From DATADW01 sp963733905 (GTDB lineage: Bacteria; Actinomycetota; Acidimicrobiia; Spongiisociales; DATADW01): a DNA stretch of 64,000 nt. Numbering within the stretch: position 1 is the first letter of the stretch; each line of letters opens with the position of its first letter. The notes below the pieces were generated by a model. That model had not been told where the DNA came from. It made no database searches and saw only the letters and a list, made by a program, of their open reading frames with translations. The stretch covers positions 222,876 to 286,875 of the forward strand of contig CAVTEU010000013.1 in assembly GCA_963733905.1 (NCBI GenBank), read 5' to 3'. This document shows, piece by piece, positions 8,484 through 17,414 of this stretch. The translations under genes and the position numbers were made by a program.

Positions 8484-9083
8484 ATGCGCCGCCTCGGCCT
8501 CGTCCTGTTGTGGCTGTTCGTGACAGCCGCCGCCACATTCGTGGCATGGCGCGCCGTGGACGCCGCCGACAACGACGTCTCCGAGCAGCCGGTGTTCCCG
8601 GTGGAGGCCGTCGCCGATAATTCGGAGTCGGTGACCAGCAGCTCGACCGACCGGCCACGCCGTAGCACCACTACCAACACCTCGGCAAACCGGCCACGCC
8701 AGACCACCACTACCGGCGCCGGTGCAAGTGCGAGTTCGGGCTCATCGTCCTCGACGTCGAGCTCTTCGCCTTCGACGTCGTCCACCTCATCGACGCTCGA
8801 TCCACGTCGTCGACCTCGTCCACGACATCCACCTCGACCACGCTCGACTTCGACTCCGACCACCGAGCGGCGCACAGTGTCGGTGTCGGGGGGAACCGTG
8901 GTGGTCGAGGCGTCCGGAGGCGCGGTGTCGCTGGTCTCTGCCGTCCCCAACCCCGGTTACGAGGTCGAGGTGGACGACGCGGGTCCCGACGAGGTGAGGG
9001 TCGAGTTCGAGAGCGACGATTCAAAGTCCGAGGTGAGGGTCCGATGGGACGGCGGCTGGGACATCGAGGAGCGCGAGGACTGA
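8484..9083 (+). CDS. Secreted protein with the same unnamed beta domain and a Ser/Thr linker
   Basis: 199 residues: an N-terminal membrane/signal segment (LGLVLLWLFVTAAATFVAW), a Ser/Thr/Arg-rich linker (about 45-130), and a C-terminal domain of about 68 residues (SGGTVVVEASGGAVSLVSAV to DEVRVEFESDD) homologous to both domains of the protein at 4524-5399. Between about 8800 and 8845 the linker switches to Arg/Pro-rich, whereas the frame shifted by two bases reads STSSTSSTTSTSTT. A pair of compensating indels is likely there. It is divergent from the response regulator and shares its operator region, so it is a candidate target of that system. Function unknown. Confidence 0.7.
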   Translation: MRRLGLVLLWLFVTAAATFVAWRAVDAADNDVSEQPVFPVEAVADNSESVTSSSTDRPRRSTTTNTSANRPRQTTTTGAGASASSGSSSSTSSSSPSTSSTSSTLDPRRRPRPRHPPRPRSTSTPTTERRTVSVSGGTVVVEASGGAVSLVSAVPNPGYEVEVDDAGPDEVRVEFESDDSKSEVRVRWDGGWDIEERED

Positions 9084-9097
9084 AGGTCCGCGCCGGT

Positions 9098-10489
9098 TCA
9101 GAGCACCCCGCCCTCGGTCATCCTTTTCAGGTCGAGGACGGCGTCGAGCTCATCCTCGGATAGGAGACCCCGTTCCAGGACCACATCACGGACGCTGCGA
9201 CCGGTAGCCAGCGCCTCCTTGGCGACGAGCGCACCGTTGTCGTAACCGATGTGCGGGTTGAGGGCGGTCACCACGATCACGTTCCGTTCGACCAGCTCGG
9301 TGGCTCGGTCCTCGTTGGCGGTGATCCCCGCCACGCACCGGTCGCGAAGCCCGGAACTCGCCGACGCCAGCAACTCGATCGACTGCAGCAGGTTGTGGGC
9401 CAGCACAGGCATCATCACGTTGAGCTCGAAGTTGCCGTTGGCCGCCGCCCATGTGACCGTCGCGTCGTTCCCCACCACCTGGGCGGCCACCTGCATCACC
9501 ATCTCGGGAATCACCGGGTTCACCTTGCCCGGCATGATCGACGAACCGGGCTGCAGGTCGGGGAGCTGGATCTCGGCCAGCCCCGAGGTCGGGCCCGAGC
9601 CGAGCCAGCGCAGGTCGTTGGCGATCTTGAACATCGATACGGCCACCGTCTTGATTGCTCCCGACGACATCACCGCGGCGTCCTTTGCCGCTTGCGCCTC
9701 GAAGTGGTCCTCCGCTTCGCGGAAGGCGAGCCCGGTGCGCTCAGCCAACAACGCGATGACCGCCTGGGCGAAACCCTCCGGGGCGTTGATCCCCGTCCCG
9801 ACGGCGGTGCCTCCCAGTGGGAGCTCCTCGAGCTCGGGCAGCACCTTGCGGAGACGTTCCGCACCCTTGGCTATCTGGGTGGCGTAGCCGCTGAATTCCT
9901 GACCGAGCGTGACCGGGGTGGCGTCCATCAGGTGCGTCCGCCCCGACTTGACCACGTGGCTGAATTCCTCGGCCTTGACGCGCAGTCCGCCGGCGAGCGC
10001 CTCCAGCTCGGGGATCAGATCCTCGGAGATGGCGGCGGCGGCGGCGACGTGGATGGCCGTGGGGATGACGTCGTTTGACGACTGCCCGACGTTGACATGA
10101 TCGTTGGGATGGACCCGGCGGCCCTCGACCTCGCCGAGCAGTTCTCGCGCCCGCCTGGCGATCACCTCGTTGGCGTTGGTGTTGGTCGATGTGCCCGAGC
10201 CGGTCTGGAAGACGTCCAATGGGAAGTGGTCGTCGAGCGCCCCCTCCATCACCTCGTCGGCGGCGGCACGGATGGCCCTCGCCTCCTCTACCGGGAGGTG
10301 CCCCTGGTCGGCGGCGACGGTGGCTGCCGAGCCCTTGATCAGCCCCAGAGCCCAGATGAAACGGCGGCTGAAACGGATCCCGGAGACGGGGAAGTTGTCC
10401 ACGGCGCGACGGGTGGACGCCCCGTAGTAGGCGCCGGCCGGAACCTCTACCTCACCCATCGAGTCGCGTTCAACCCGGGACTGTTCCAT
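9098..10489 (-). CDS. fumC: Fumarate hydratase class II (fumarase)
   Basis: 463 residues of the aspartase/fumarase superfamily, acting in the TCA cycle (fumarate to malate). Motifs: GSGTSTNTNANEV, HPNDHVNVGQSSND, SGRTHLMDATPVTLGQE and the signature GSSIMPGKVNPVIPE. The N-terminus (DSMGEVEVPAGAYYGA) and the length favour fumarase over aspartate ammonia-lyase, though the two are close. AAGGAGAG precedes the ATG. It stands alone between the secreted-protein gene and the ABC operon, both of which end towards or before it. Confidence 0.9.
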   Translation of the reverse strand: MEQSRVERDSMGEVEVPAGAYYGASTRRAVDNFPVSGIRFSRRFIWALGLIKGSAATVAADQGHLPVEEARAIRAAADEVMEGALDDHFPLDVFQTGSGTSTNTNANEVIARRARELLGEVEGRRVHPNDHVNVGQSSNDVIPTAIHVAAAAAISEDLIPELEALAGGLRVKAEEFSHVVKSGRTHLMDATPVTLGQEFSGYATQIAKGAERLRKVLPELEELPLGGTAVGTGINAPEGFAQAVIALLAERTGLAFREAEDHFEAQAAKDAAVMSSGAIKTVAVSMFKIANDLRWLGSGPTSGLAEIQLPDLQPGSSIMPGKVNPVIPEMVMQVAAQVVGNDATVTWAAANGNFELNVMMPVLAHNLLQSIELLASASSGLRDRCVAGITANEDRATELVERNVIVVTALNPHIGYDNGALVAKEALATGRSVRDVVLERGLLSEDELDAVLDLKRMTEGGVL

Positions 10490-10528
10490 GGCTCTCCTTC
10501 TCGCTCATCCAGGGTACGCAGGGCCGTG

Positions 10529-11254
10529 TCACTCCAGGAACTGCTCGATCTCGGCCATGAACGCCGGGAACTCGTCGCGGTGCATCGAGTGGCTGGATCC
10601 TGGGATCGACACGAAACGAATGTGCTCGTTGAGCCCAACGAGACTTTCGCCCAGCGCCGGTGGGACGAGCGCTCCCAGCTCTGGGTCAGCGCCGAGGACC
10701 AGCGTCGGGATGGTGAGCGCTGCCAGTTCTGCCATGACGTTCCACGGGTCGTTCTGCCGGAAGATGGCCTCGGTGACCTGGCGCGATGTCTCCTCCAATG
10801 CCTCGACCTTGATCCGCACATCCTCGGGGTGCCAGGTGGGGTTGTGTTCCGCCACCCACTCGGGGGTGACTTCTAGCCCGAAGGGTTCGCTGATCCGATG
10901 GAGCGCCTGATCGGGGTCGAACACGGCAAGCGCCGGATCCTCCAGCACCAGCCGGGTGGCAAAACCAGGATCCTGCTGGAGTGCCACCAGCGCCAACGCC
11001 CCACCGAGCGAGTGGCCCACGACAAGATCCCAACCATCACCCAACTCGATCAGATCGGCGGCGTGGGAGCCAAAAGTGTGATCGGCCGGTTCAGGGCTCT
11101 TGCCGTGACCGCGCAGGTCGGGGGCGATCACGGCGAAGCCCATATCCGCCAGAGCAGGGCCGACCCGCCACCATCCGGCGGCATTGGACTGGATCCCGTG
11201 GACCAGCAGGGCGCGGCGGGGCCCGCTCCCCCAACCGATGGTCGCCAGTCTCAC
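10529..11254 (-). CDS. Alpha/beta hydrolase
   Basis: 241 residues. The open frame is longer, but I place the start at GTG 11254, which overlaps the ATPase stop (GTGA). Motifs: oxyanion region LVHGIQSNAAGW, nucleophile elbow VVGHSLGGAL (Ser), an acid around LVLGADPELGAL, and the catalytic histidine in IPGSSHSMHRDEF. It is the last gene of the importer operon, so it may hydrolyse an ester, amide or lactone brought in by the transporter. That is inferred from position only. Confidence 0.85.
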   Translation of the reverse strand: MRLATIGWGSGPRRALLVHGIQSNAAGWWRVGPALADMGFAVIAPDLRGHGKSPEPADHTFGSHAADLIELGDGWDLVVGHSLGGALALVALQQDPGFATRLVLEDPALAVFDPDQALHRISEPFGLEVTPEWVAEHNPTWHPEDVRIKVEALEETSRQVTEAIFRQNDPWNVMAELAALTIPTLVLGADPELGALVPPALGESLVGLNEHIRFVSIPGSSHSMHRDEFPAFMAEIEQFLE

Positions 11255-12042
11255 CGCTCGATCAACGGTGCCCCGGACCGAGGATGGTCCTGACGGATCG
11301 AGCGGAGCACCCTGGTGCGGAGCTCGCTGAACAGCGGGTCGGCCTTGGTCGTCAGCTGATCGCGGGGGCGGGGGAGGTCTACCACCACCTCTTCGCTCAC
11401 CGTGCTCGGAGACTTGGAGAGCACCGCCACCCTGTCCCCCAGGTAGACCGACTCGTCCACGTCGTGGGTGACAAAGAGGACGGTGACGCCGAACTCGGCC
11501 CAGATCCGGAGCAGCAGATCCTCCAGTTCGGCGCGGGTTTGGGCATCCACCGAGGCGAACGGCTCGTCCATCATGAGGACCTCGGGCTGGTAGGCGAGCG
11601 CACGGGCGATCGCCACTCTCTGCTGCATGCCACCGGAGAGTTGCCACGGGTACCGGTCGAGCGCGTCCGCCAGTCCGACCGCGGCCACCGTCTCCTCGAC
11701 AAGGCTCTCCCTGTCGGAAGCCGACAAGCTCTTGGCGCGGAGCGGGATCTCGACGTTGGCCCGAACACTCATCCACGGGAACAAGGACCGGCCGTACTGC
11801 TGGAAGACCAGAGCCATCCTCTCGGGAGGGCCGGTGATCCGCTCGCCGTCCAGAGTGGCCTCTCCCGATGTGGGCGACATCAGCCCAGAGAGGCAGCGGA
11901 GCAACGTGCTCTTCCCGCACCCAGACGGTCCCACCACGCAGACCAACTCGCCTCCGCCCACCGTGAGCGAGAGATCGCCGATCGCCTCCACTGCATCGCT
12001 GCCCGACCCGTACACGACGCGGAGGTGGCTCACCTCGAGCAT
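11251..12042 (-). CDS. NitT/TauT-type ABC importer, ATP-binding protein
   Basis: 263 residues with Walker A GPSGCGKSTLL, Q-loop VFQQYGRSLFPW, signature LSGGMQQRVAIARAL, Walker B VLMMDEPFASVDAQTR and H-loop FVTHDVDESVYL. These place it in the family of ATPases for nitrate, sulfonate, taurine and pyrimidine-precursor importers. Its ATG overlaps the stop of the second permease and its stop overlaps the hydrolase start. It serves the two permeases and the binding protein next to it. Confidence 0.9.
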   Translation of the reverse strand: MLEVSHLRVVYGSGSDAVEAIGDLSLTVGGGELVCVVGPSGCGKSTLLRCLSGLMSPTSGEATLDGERITGPPERMALVFQQYGRSLFPWMSVRANVEIPLRAKSLSASDRESLVEETVAAVGLADALDRYPWQLSGGMQQRVAIARALAYQPEVLMMDEPFASVDAQTRAELEDLLLRIWAEFGVTVLFVTHDVDESVYLGDRVAVLSKSPSTVSEEVVVDLPRPRDQLTTKADPLFSELRTRVLRSIRQDHPRSGAPLIER

Positions 12043-12839
12043 CAGGCCGCCACCACTTCCATCGGCTCAGCGCTCGCATCGCTGGCGGCGCGCATCCCGC
12101 GGTGCCAGGCGAGGACACGTCTTTCCCCGGCGACGAAGAGGGCATTGAGGGCGAAACCGACGATGCCGAGCATCAGGATCCCCGCCCACATGTCGTCGAG
12201 ACGGAATGTCCTCTGGGCCTGGAGCACGAAGTACCCGAGCCCATTGGTGCTGGCGACCATCTCGCTGATCACCATCAGGATGAGCGCGATGGAGAGGCTC
12301 GCTCTGAGCCCGACGGCGATCTGGGGCGCCGCCGCCGGGATCACAACTCGGCGCAACCGCGATCGCTCATCGAGCCTGTAAACACGGGCCACCTCGTTGA
12401 ACATGGGGTCGGCGCCGCGGACCCCGTCCACCGTATTGAGCAGGATCGGCCACACACATCCGATCGCTATCACGAACACCTTCATCGACAACCCGAATCC
12501 GAACACGAGCATGGCAAAGGGGAGGAGCGCCGGCGGTGGGATGGCGCGGAGAAACTCGGTGACGGGTCCGGCGGTGCGGCGTACCACCCAGTTGGACCCG
12601 ATCACCAACCCGGCGCTGATACCCACCACCGCTGCGATGGTGTATCCCGCGGCCATTCGGCCGATGCTGGGGACGACGTCGCTCCAAATCCGCTCGAAGA
12701 TGAAGCTGTCCGCAAACGCGGTGAAGACCTCCCCGAGCGGCGGAAGGAATGCCGAGTCGAGCGCAAGAGCCACCAACTGCCACAGCAGCAGGAAGACCCC
12801 GAACCTCGCCACGTCGGCCAGCACGCTCCTCCACTTCAT
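12042..12839 (-). CDS. NitT/TauT-type ABC importer permease 2
   Basis: 265 residues with about six membrane segments and the EAA-type coupling loop (LLNTVDGVRGADPMFNEVAR, then LRRVVIPAAAPQIAVGLR). It belongs to the SsuC/TauC permease family. ATGA overlap with permease 1 indicates translational coupling. Having two different permease genes suggests a heterodimeric membrane core. Confidence 0.9.
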   Translation of the reverse strand: MKWRSVLADVARFGVFLLLWQLVALALDSAFLPPLGEVFTAFADSFIFERIWSDVVPSIGRMAAGYTIAAVVGISAGLVIGSNWVVRRTAGPVTEFLRAIPPPALLPFAMLVFGFGLSMKVFVIAIGCVWPILLNTVDGVRGADPMFNEVARVYRLDERSRLRRVVIPAAAPQIAVGLRASLSIALILMVISEMVASTNGLGYFVLQAQRTFRLDDMWAGILMLGIVGFALNALFVAGERRVLAWHRGMRAASDASAEPMEVVAA

Positions 12840-13621
12840 GGGCGCTGCCCGGGGTGCCAGTGGAGCAAGGGGCGCTCCACGATCTTGAAAAGCGTATTTA
12901 GCCCAAGCCCCAGCAACCCGGCGACGGCGATGTACGCATATGCGACCGCCACGTCGCCGCCGCTTCTCGCCACGGCGATTGCATTGCCGACACCAGCAGA
13001 GCCGATGACCAACTCACCAGTCACCACCAGGATGAGGGCGACCGCCGAGGACACGCGCAGTCCGGTTGCGATGTATGGGGCGGCGCTGGGGAGGGTGACA
13101 AACAGAGCCTGACGCACCCGGCCCAGCCGGTAGGCCCGGGCCGTGTCCCGAGCCACCGGGTCGACGTCCTGGACCCCGTACATGGATTGGAACAGCAGCG
13201 GCCAGGTGGCGGCGAACGATGCGAGGAAAACCTTGCCCCCAAACCCGGTGCCAAAGAGGAGGACGGCCACCGGTATGAGGGCGACCGATGGGATCGGGCG
13301 AAGGAACTCGATCACGACCCGCACCTGGCGGTAAAGGAAGGGAATGGCTCCGATCAGCATCCCCACTGGTATCGCCACCAGAGCGGCGATGCCGAGACCC
13401 ATCGCCCACCCTCGAAGTGTCGCCCACACCGTCCTCCAGAACTCGGCGGTGACCGCCTCGTCAGCCAGTGCCTGGAAGATCTCGCTCGGCGGTGGAAACC
13501 AGCGAGAGGGCAGCCACCCCAACCTGGCAGCAACCTCGAAGACCACCAACACGACAACCACCCCGGCGGTCCCCAAGGCCCACCCGGGGACCCGCGCCAT
13601 CGGCCTGTCGGCGGCGATCAT
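12836..13621 (-). CDS. NitT/TauT-type ABC importer permease 1
   Basis: 261 residues, first gene of the minus-strand operon. It has about six membrane segments and the coupling loop LLFQSMYGVQDVDPVARDT followed by LFVTLPSAAPYIATGLRV. It is homologous to permease 2. The divergent gap of 84 bp to the binding-protein gene must hold both promoters. Confidence 0.9.
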   Translation of the reverse strand: MIAADRPMARVPGWALGTAGVVVVLVVFEVAARLGWLPSRWFPPPSEIFQALADEAVTAEFWRTVWATLRGWAMGLGIAALVAIPVGMLIGAIPFLYRQVRVVIEFLRPIPSVALIPVAVLLFGTGFGGKVFLASFAATWPLLFQSMYGVQDVDPVARDTARAYRLGRVRQALFVTLPSAAPYIATGLRVSSAVALILVVTGELVIGSAGVGNAIAVARSGGDVAVAYAYIAVAGLLGLGLNTLFKIVERPLLHWHPGQRP

Positions 13622-13705
13622 CCGATCCGCTCTCCGGAGTCCCGCGTCGCACCGCGGCGCCCATTAGGTTGCACCCTGATACGACCCGGAAGAGGGAGGG
13701 GGATC

Positions 13706-14748
13706 ATGACGAGCATCCGCACCGGATCCTGGCAGATCAGAGTGATCATGGCCCTGATGTTGGTCTCGCTCGTTGCCGCATGCGGTGGCGACGGGGGGAC
13801 AGCGACCAGCGCAGCCGGAACCGAGACCACTGGGGCGGTCAGTGAAACCACGGCCGGGGCCGACACACCGCCGGGGCCGGTGGTGAATTGACACCACTCG
13901 CCGTCGGCGTCATCCCGATCACCGATGTGGTCCCGCTATACGTCGCCATCGAGCAGGGGTTGTTCGAGGAGGCCGGCCTCGAGGTGACCCCGACTCTCGC
14001 CGAGGGCGGCGCCGCCATCATCCCCGGTGTCGAAGCGGGCGAGTTCCAGATCGGGTTCTCCAACGTCGTGTCATTGGTGAACGCCACGGCCGCCGGCATC
14101 CAGTTGCAGGCGTTGACCGGTGGGATGAAGGCCAACGAGGAGGAGCCCGACTGGAGCGCCGTCCTCGTCGGTGCGGACTCCGACATATCGGACGCGTCCG
14201 GTCTCGCCGGGCAGACCATCGCGGTAAACACGCTGGCCAACATCGGCGAGGTCACGATCCGCGCCTCGCTCGACGGCCAGGATGTGGACACCTCCGGTCT
14301 CCAGTTCATCGAACTCGGGTTCCCCGACATGCCCGCTGCCCTCGCCGAGGGACAGGTGGAGGCGATCTGGGTGGTCGAGCCATTCGTGACCATCGCCACA
14401 GCCGAGGGCGCGCAGGTGGTGGATTACAACTACATCGGCACCGAGCCGGGGATGGAGATCGCCGCCTACTTCACCACCACCGAGTATGCCGAGGCCAACC
14501 CCGACGTGGTCGAGGCCTTCGTGGGTGCCATAACCGCAGCCGAGGAGATGATCACCGCCGACGAGCAGGTGGCCCGCGACGCGGTCACCACCTACACGAG
14601 CCTCACACCCGAGCTCGCCGCCGAGATCCTGTTCGGTCCGTTCACCGGCACCCTGGACACCGATTCGATCACCAACACTGCCGACCTGATGGTCCAGTAC
14701 GAAGTGATCGAGGAAGTGCCCGACCTAACGGGCCTACTAGGAGGCTGA
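13706..14748 (+). CDS. NitT/TauT-type ABC importer substrate-binding lipoprotein, one frameshift
   Basis: A GGGAGGGGG ribosome-binding site precedes ATG 13706. The first part gives a lipoprotein signal with lipobox SLVAACGG and a Thr-rich linker, then stops at 13891. The rest, in the next frame, is a complete NMT1/SsuA-like domain (LTPLAVGVIPITDVVPLYVA through FGFPDMPAALAEGQVEA-like strands to the C-terminus). Adding one G to the run GGGG at 13873-13876 joins the two as AGGELTPLAVG. I therefore treat it as one intact gene with an assembly error. It is the binding protein of the divergent importer. The ligand is not identifiable; NMT1-like proteins bind pyrimidine precursors, sulfonates, nitrate or riboflavin. 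Confidence 0.85.
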
Positions 14749-14752
14749 ACCA

Positions 14753-14810
14753 GCAGACGGCAGACGGCAGACCTTCCGTCCCCCCGCAGGGGGAAGGGCT
14801 CCGCTGCGGG
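14753..14810 (+). repeat. Dispersed composite hairpin repeat, copy B (partial)
   Basis: A GACGGCA array (14755-14772) is followed by a CCCCCGCAGGGGG hairpin (14781-14793) and CCGCTGCGG, in the same order as copy C. The far end, CCGAACTCCCAAC, is missing. It lies between the convergent ends of the binding-protein gene and sufC2 and could stop transcription from both sides. Confidence 0.65.
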
Positions 14811-14848
14811 CTGACTGGTATCTCCGAGTCCACTGACGCCTCGCTCGT

Positions 14849-14884
14849 GTACTAAGTACTTACTAAGTACTAAGTACTCAGTCC
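14849..14884. repeat. AGTACT tandem array 1
   Basis: Repeats of about 10 bp built from the palindrome AGTACT (TACTAAGTAC units) in the gap between the binding-protein gene and sufC2. The same array type recurs at 19427, 22131 and 22507. Confidence 0.7.
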
Positions 14885-14923
14885 TCAAACGGCGTGTCGG
14901 TGAGCAGATCTGCGGGTCTGATC

Positions 14924-15682
14924 TCAGGTGTGGTCACCGGGAACGGGTATGCCGAGCCGGCGGCGCACGCCCTCATAGCCCTCCTTCTCGAGTTGCTCGG
15001 CCAACTCGGGACCGCCGAATTCCGCGATCCGGCCGTCAACCATCACGTGGACCCGATCGGGGGTGATGTATTGGAGGATCCGGCTGTAGTGGGTGATCAT
15101 GACCACGCCCAGGTCCGGGCCCCGCATCTGCTCGACCGCCGCCGCCACCTCGCGCACCGCGTCGATGTCAAGCCCGGAGTCGATCTCATCGAGCACCGCC
15201 ACCCTCGGCTCGAGCACTGCGAGTTGGAAGATCTCCGAGCGTTTCTTCTCACCGCCGGACAGCTCGTCGTTGAGCGCCCGGTCGAGGAAGCGATCCATAT
15301 CGAAGCGGGACCCCTCTCGGTCGATACGGTCACTCATCTCTGAGGGATCGATGCCCCTGGCATCGCCCACCTCGCGTAGGAACTCGCCAAGCGACACCCC
15401 GGGGACCTCGACCGGGTACTGGAAAGCCTGGAGCAACCCCAACTCGGCGCGCTCGGGAACCGTCAACTCGAGGAGGTTCTCGCCATCGAGCGACGCCGCC
15501 CCCGACACGTCGAAACCCTCCTTGCCGGTGAGGACATGGCACAAGGTCGACTTGCCCGAACCGTTGGGACCCATGATGGCGTGGACCTCGCCGAACGGGA
15601 CCTCGAGGTCCACCCCGGTGAGTATCTGACGGTCGTGGACGCCGGCGGTGAGTTGCTCGACGGAGAGGGCGGCTGCGGTCAT
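14924..15682 (-). CDS. sufC: SufC-like Fe-S assembly ATPase (second copy)
   Basis: 252 residues with Walker A GPNGSGKSTL, Q-loop AFQYPVEVPG, signature LSGGEKKRSEIFQL, Walker B AVLDEIDSGLDIDAV and ITHY. It is clearly SufC but has diverged from the copy at 1763-2521, including DEIDSGLD for DETDSGLD. It is the last gene of the sufD-Rieske-sufC unit and overlaps the Rieske gene (ATGA). Having two SufC proteins in one genome raises the question of whether each serves a different SufB/SufD partner. Confidence 0.92.
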   Translation of the reverse strand: MTAAALSVEQLTAGVHDRQILTGVDLEVPFGEVHAIMGPNGSGKSTLCHVLTGKEGFDVSGAASLDGENLLELTVPERAELGLLQAFQYPVEVPGVSLGEFLREVGDARGIDPSEMSDRIDREGSRFDMDRFLDRALNDELSGGEKKRSEIFQLAVLEPRVAVLDEIDSGLDIDAVREVAAAVEQMRGPDLGVVMITHYSRILQYITPDRVHVMVDGRIAEFGGPELAEQLEKEGYEGVRRRLGIPVPGDHT

Positions 15683-16011
15683 ACCTCAACCTCCACCGGC
15701 TGGAGCGAGAGGAGGACGACCCCGCCCTCGATCCTCACCTGATAGGTCGGGACCGGCCTGGTGGCGGGGAGGGCGTGGGGGGCCCCGGTTCGCAGGTCGA
15801 ATGCCGACCCATGCCGGGGGCACTCGACCTCGGTATCGAAAACCTCGCCCTCGGCCAGCGAAGCCTCGGCGTGGCTGCAACGGTCGCCCACGGCGAAGAC
15901 TTCGCTGCCGACGCGGAACACGGCGATGCGCTGGTCTCCGGCCTCAACCAGCACACCCCTGCCGTCGGGCAGGTCGTCGAGGGGCCCGATCTCCACCCAT
16001 TCCTCGGTCAT
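15679..16011 (-). CDS. Rieske [2Fe-2S] ferredoxin of the suf operon
   Basis: 110 residues with the Rieske ligands in DRCSHAEASL (Cys-x-His) and ECPRHGSAFDL (Cys-x2-His). Small Rieske proteins at this position, between sufD and sufC, are common in actinobacterial suf operons. Its role, perhaps electron supply during cluster assembly, is not established. Both ends overlap the neighbouring genes by four bases. Confidence 0.92.
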   Translation of the reverse strand: MTEEWVEIGPLDDLPDGRGVLVEAGDQRIAVFRVGSEVFAVGDRCSHAEASLAEGEVFDTEVECPRHGSAFDLRTGAPHALPATRPVPTYQVRIEGGVVLLSLQPVEVEV

Positions 16012-17291
16012 ACCCGCCCCTCTTCCTGGGCGGTGACGAACTTCCGGTTCACCGCACTGCGCACCGGGCCGGCGAGTTGGGGATGGGGAAGGCGGGCTAT
16101 GACCTCCTCGAAGAAGCCGCGGACGAGCAGACGGGCCGCCCTATCCGACGGCAGTCCCCTGCTCTCGAGGTAGTAGATCTGGTCCTCGTCGAGCGGACCC
16201 ACCGAGGAGGCGTGGCCGCATATCACGTCGTTGCACAGGATCTCGAGGTTGGGGACCGAATTCGCTTTGGCACCATCGGAGAGCACCAGGTTGCGATTGG
16301 TCTCGAACGCCGATGTCTTGGCGGCTTCGGGTTCGATCTTCACCATCCCGGTGAACACCGAGTTGGCGGTGTCCTCGACGGCACCTTTGAGAAAGACCTT
16401 GGACGAGGTGTTCGGTCCGAAATGGTCGATGAGTAGCCGGTAATCGAGCACCTGCTCGTGCTCGCCGTAGTAGATCCCGACCACATCGGCGGTGCCTCCG
16501 CTCCCCAGGAGGTCGATCCCCAGATCGAGCCGGCCAAAACCGCCGCCCAAACCAACCTCACCGAGGAGGGCGGTGGCGTCCCGACCCAGATCGATACGCT
16601 GATGGGCGATGGTCGTCGCAGCCTCGTCGATCTGTTGGACGGTGGTGAGACGCAGCCTTCCACCGTCCCGCACCGAGGCCTCCACCTGGGGCACCATGGC
16701 CAGATCGACGTCAGCGGCGGAGCGGTACCTGACAACGATCGACGCCTCGGAGTTTCTCTCCGCCACCACGGTCACATGGGGAAAGCTCACCGTGCCGGCG
16801 GTGGCACCCTGGATGTCGATGAGAAACGGGTCGGCTATGGCGACGCCGGGCGGCAGGTAGACGAAAACCCCGTCGGTGCTGAAAGCCGCATGGGCCGCGG
16901 CAAAACGGTCTAGACCTGGATCGACCGCCTGCATGTAGGCACCCCGAAGCTCGGCCTCGTGAGCCGTGTACGCCGCGGCAAGCGAGGTGAACAGGACACC
17001 GGTGCTCGCGTCCGACTCGATGGAAACGGTGGTGCCGTCAACCACCTGGGCCCGTCCCGCAACCCGAACGAAGGCCTCGTCGACGTCATCGGGGGCGACT
17101 GGCTCCCCGGGCCGGTCGGCCAACGGAAGCGAGGCCGGGTCACCCGGCACTTCGACGTAGCGCCATTCCTCTTCGGCGCCGGTGGGCACGTCCAGCTTCT
17201 CGAGCCACTCGAAACCGGCGCGTCGACGCTCCCCGACCCAGTCGGGGTCGCGTGCGATCAAGCCGTCGAGAGTGGATCGGTCGAGCGACAC
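16008..17291 (-). CDS. sufD: SufD, Fe-S assembly scaffold subunit
   Basis: 427 residues of the SufB/SufD beta-helix family. The C-terminal signature CNDVICGHASSVGPLDEDQI followed by YYLESRGLPSDRAARLLVRGF is typical of SufD, with its conserved histidine. It forms the SufBC2D complex with SufB and SufC. The start is GTG 17291. A TACCAT box lies about 8 nt upstream, and just beyond it the inverted repeat shared with sufB and sufC1. Confidence 0.92.
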   Translation of the reverse strand: MSLDRSTLDGLIARDPDWVGERRRAGFEWLEKLDVPTGAEEEWRYVEVPGDPASLPLADRPGEPVAPDDVDEAFVRVAGRAQVVDGTTVSIESDASTGVLFTSLAAAYTAHEAELRGAYMQAVDPGLDRFAAAHAAFSTDGVFVYLPPGVAIADPFLIDIQGATAGTVSFPHVTVVAERNSEASIVVRYRSAADVDLAMVPQVEASVRDGGRLRLTTVQQIDEAATTIAHQRIDLGRDATALLGEVGLGGGFGRLDLGIDLLGSGGTADVVGIYYGEHEQVLDYRLLIDHFGPNTSSKVFLKGAVEDTANSVFTGMVKIEPEAAKTSAFETNRNLVLSDGAKANSVPNLEILCNDVICGHASSVGPLDEDQIYYLESRGLPSDRAARLLVRGFFEEVIARLPHPQLAGPVRSAVNRKFVTAQEEGRV

Positions 17292-17304
17292 TCAATTTGA
17301 TGGT

Positions 17305-17330
17305 ATTGGCACTACGGCTGTAGTGCGAAT
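17305..17330. promoter_or_regulatory. Suf-type inverted repeat upstream of sufD
   Basis: ATTGGCACTA (17305-17314) and TAGTGCGAAT (17321-17330) are 10-bp arms with one mismatch around a 6-bp spacer. The site covers the expected -35 to -10 region of the sufD promoter. It is the best-preserved of three such sites in the window. Confidence 0.6.
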
Positions 17331-17414
17331 GTCACGGATTGGTTCCCCCGTTCGTGCATGACACGAGTTCCCCATCGGTACCCCAGTCACGGCAGAACGG
17401 CAGAGTGGCGACCG

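Noticed and set aside
10529..12145. A 538-codon hydrolase fusion
   Set aside because: The N-terminal half is an out-of-frame reading of the ABC ATPase; GTG 11254 overlaps the ATPase stop and begins the true hydrolase.
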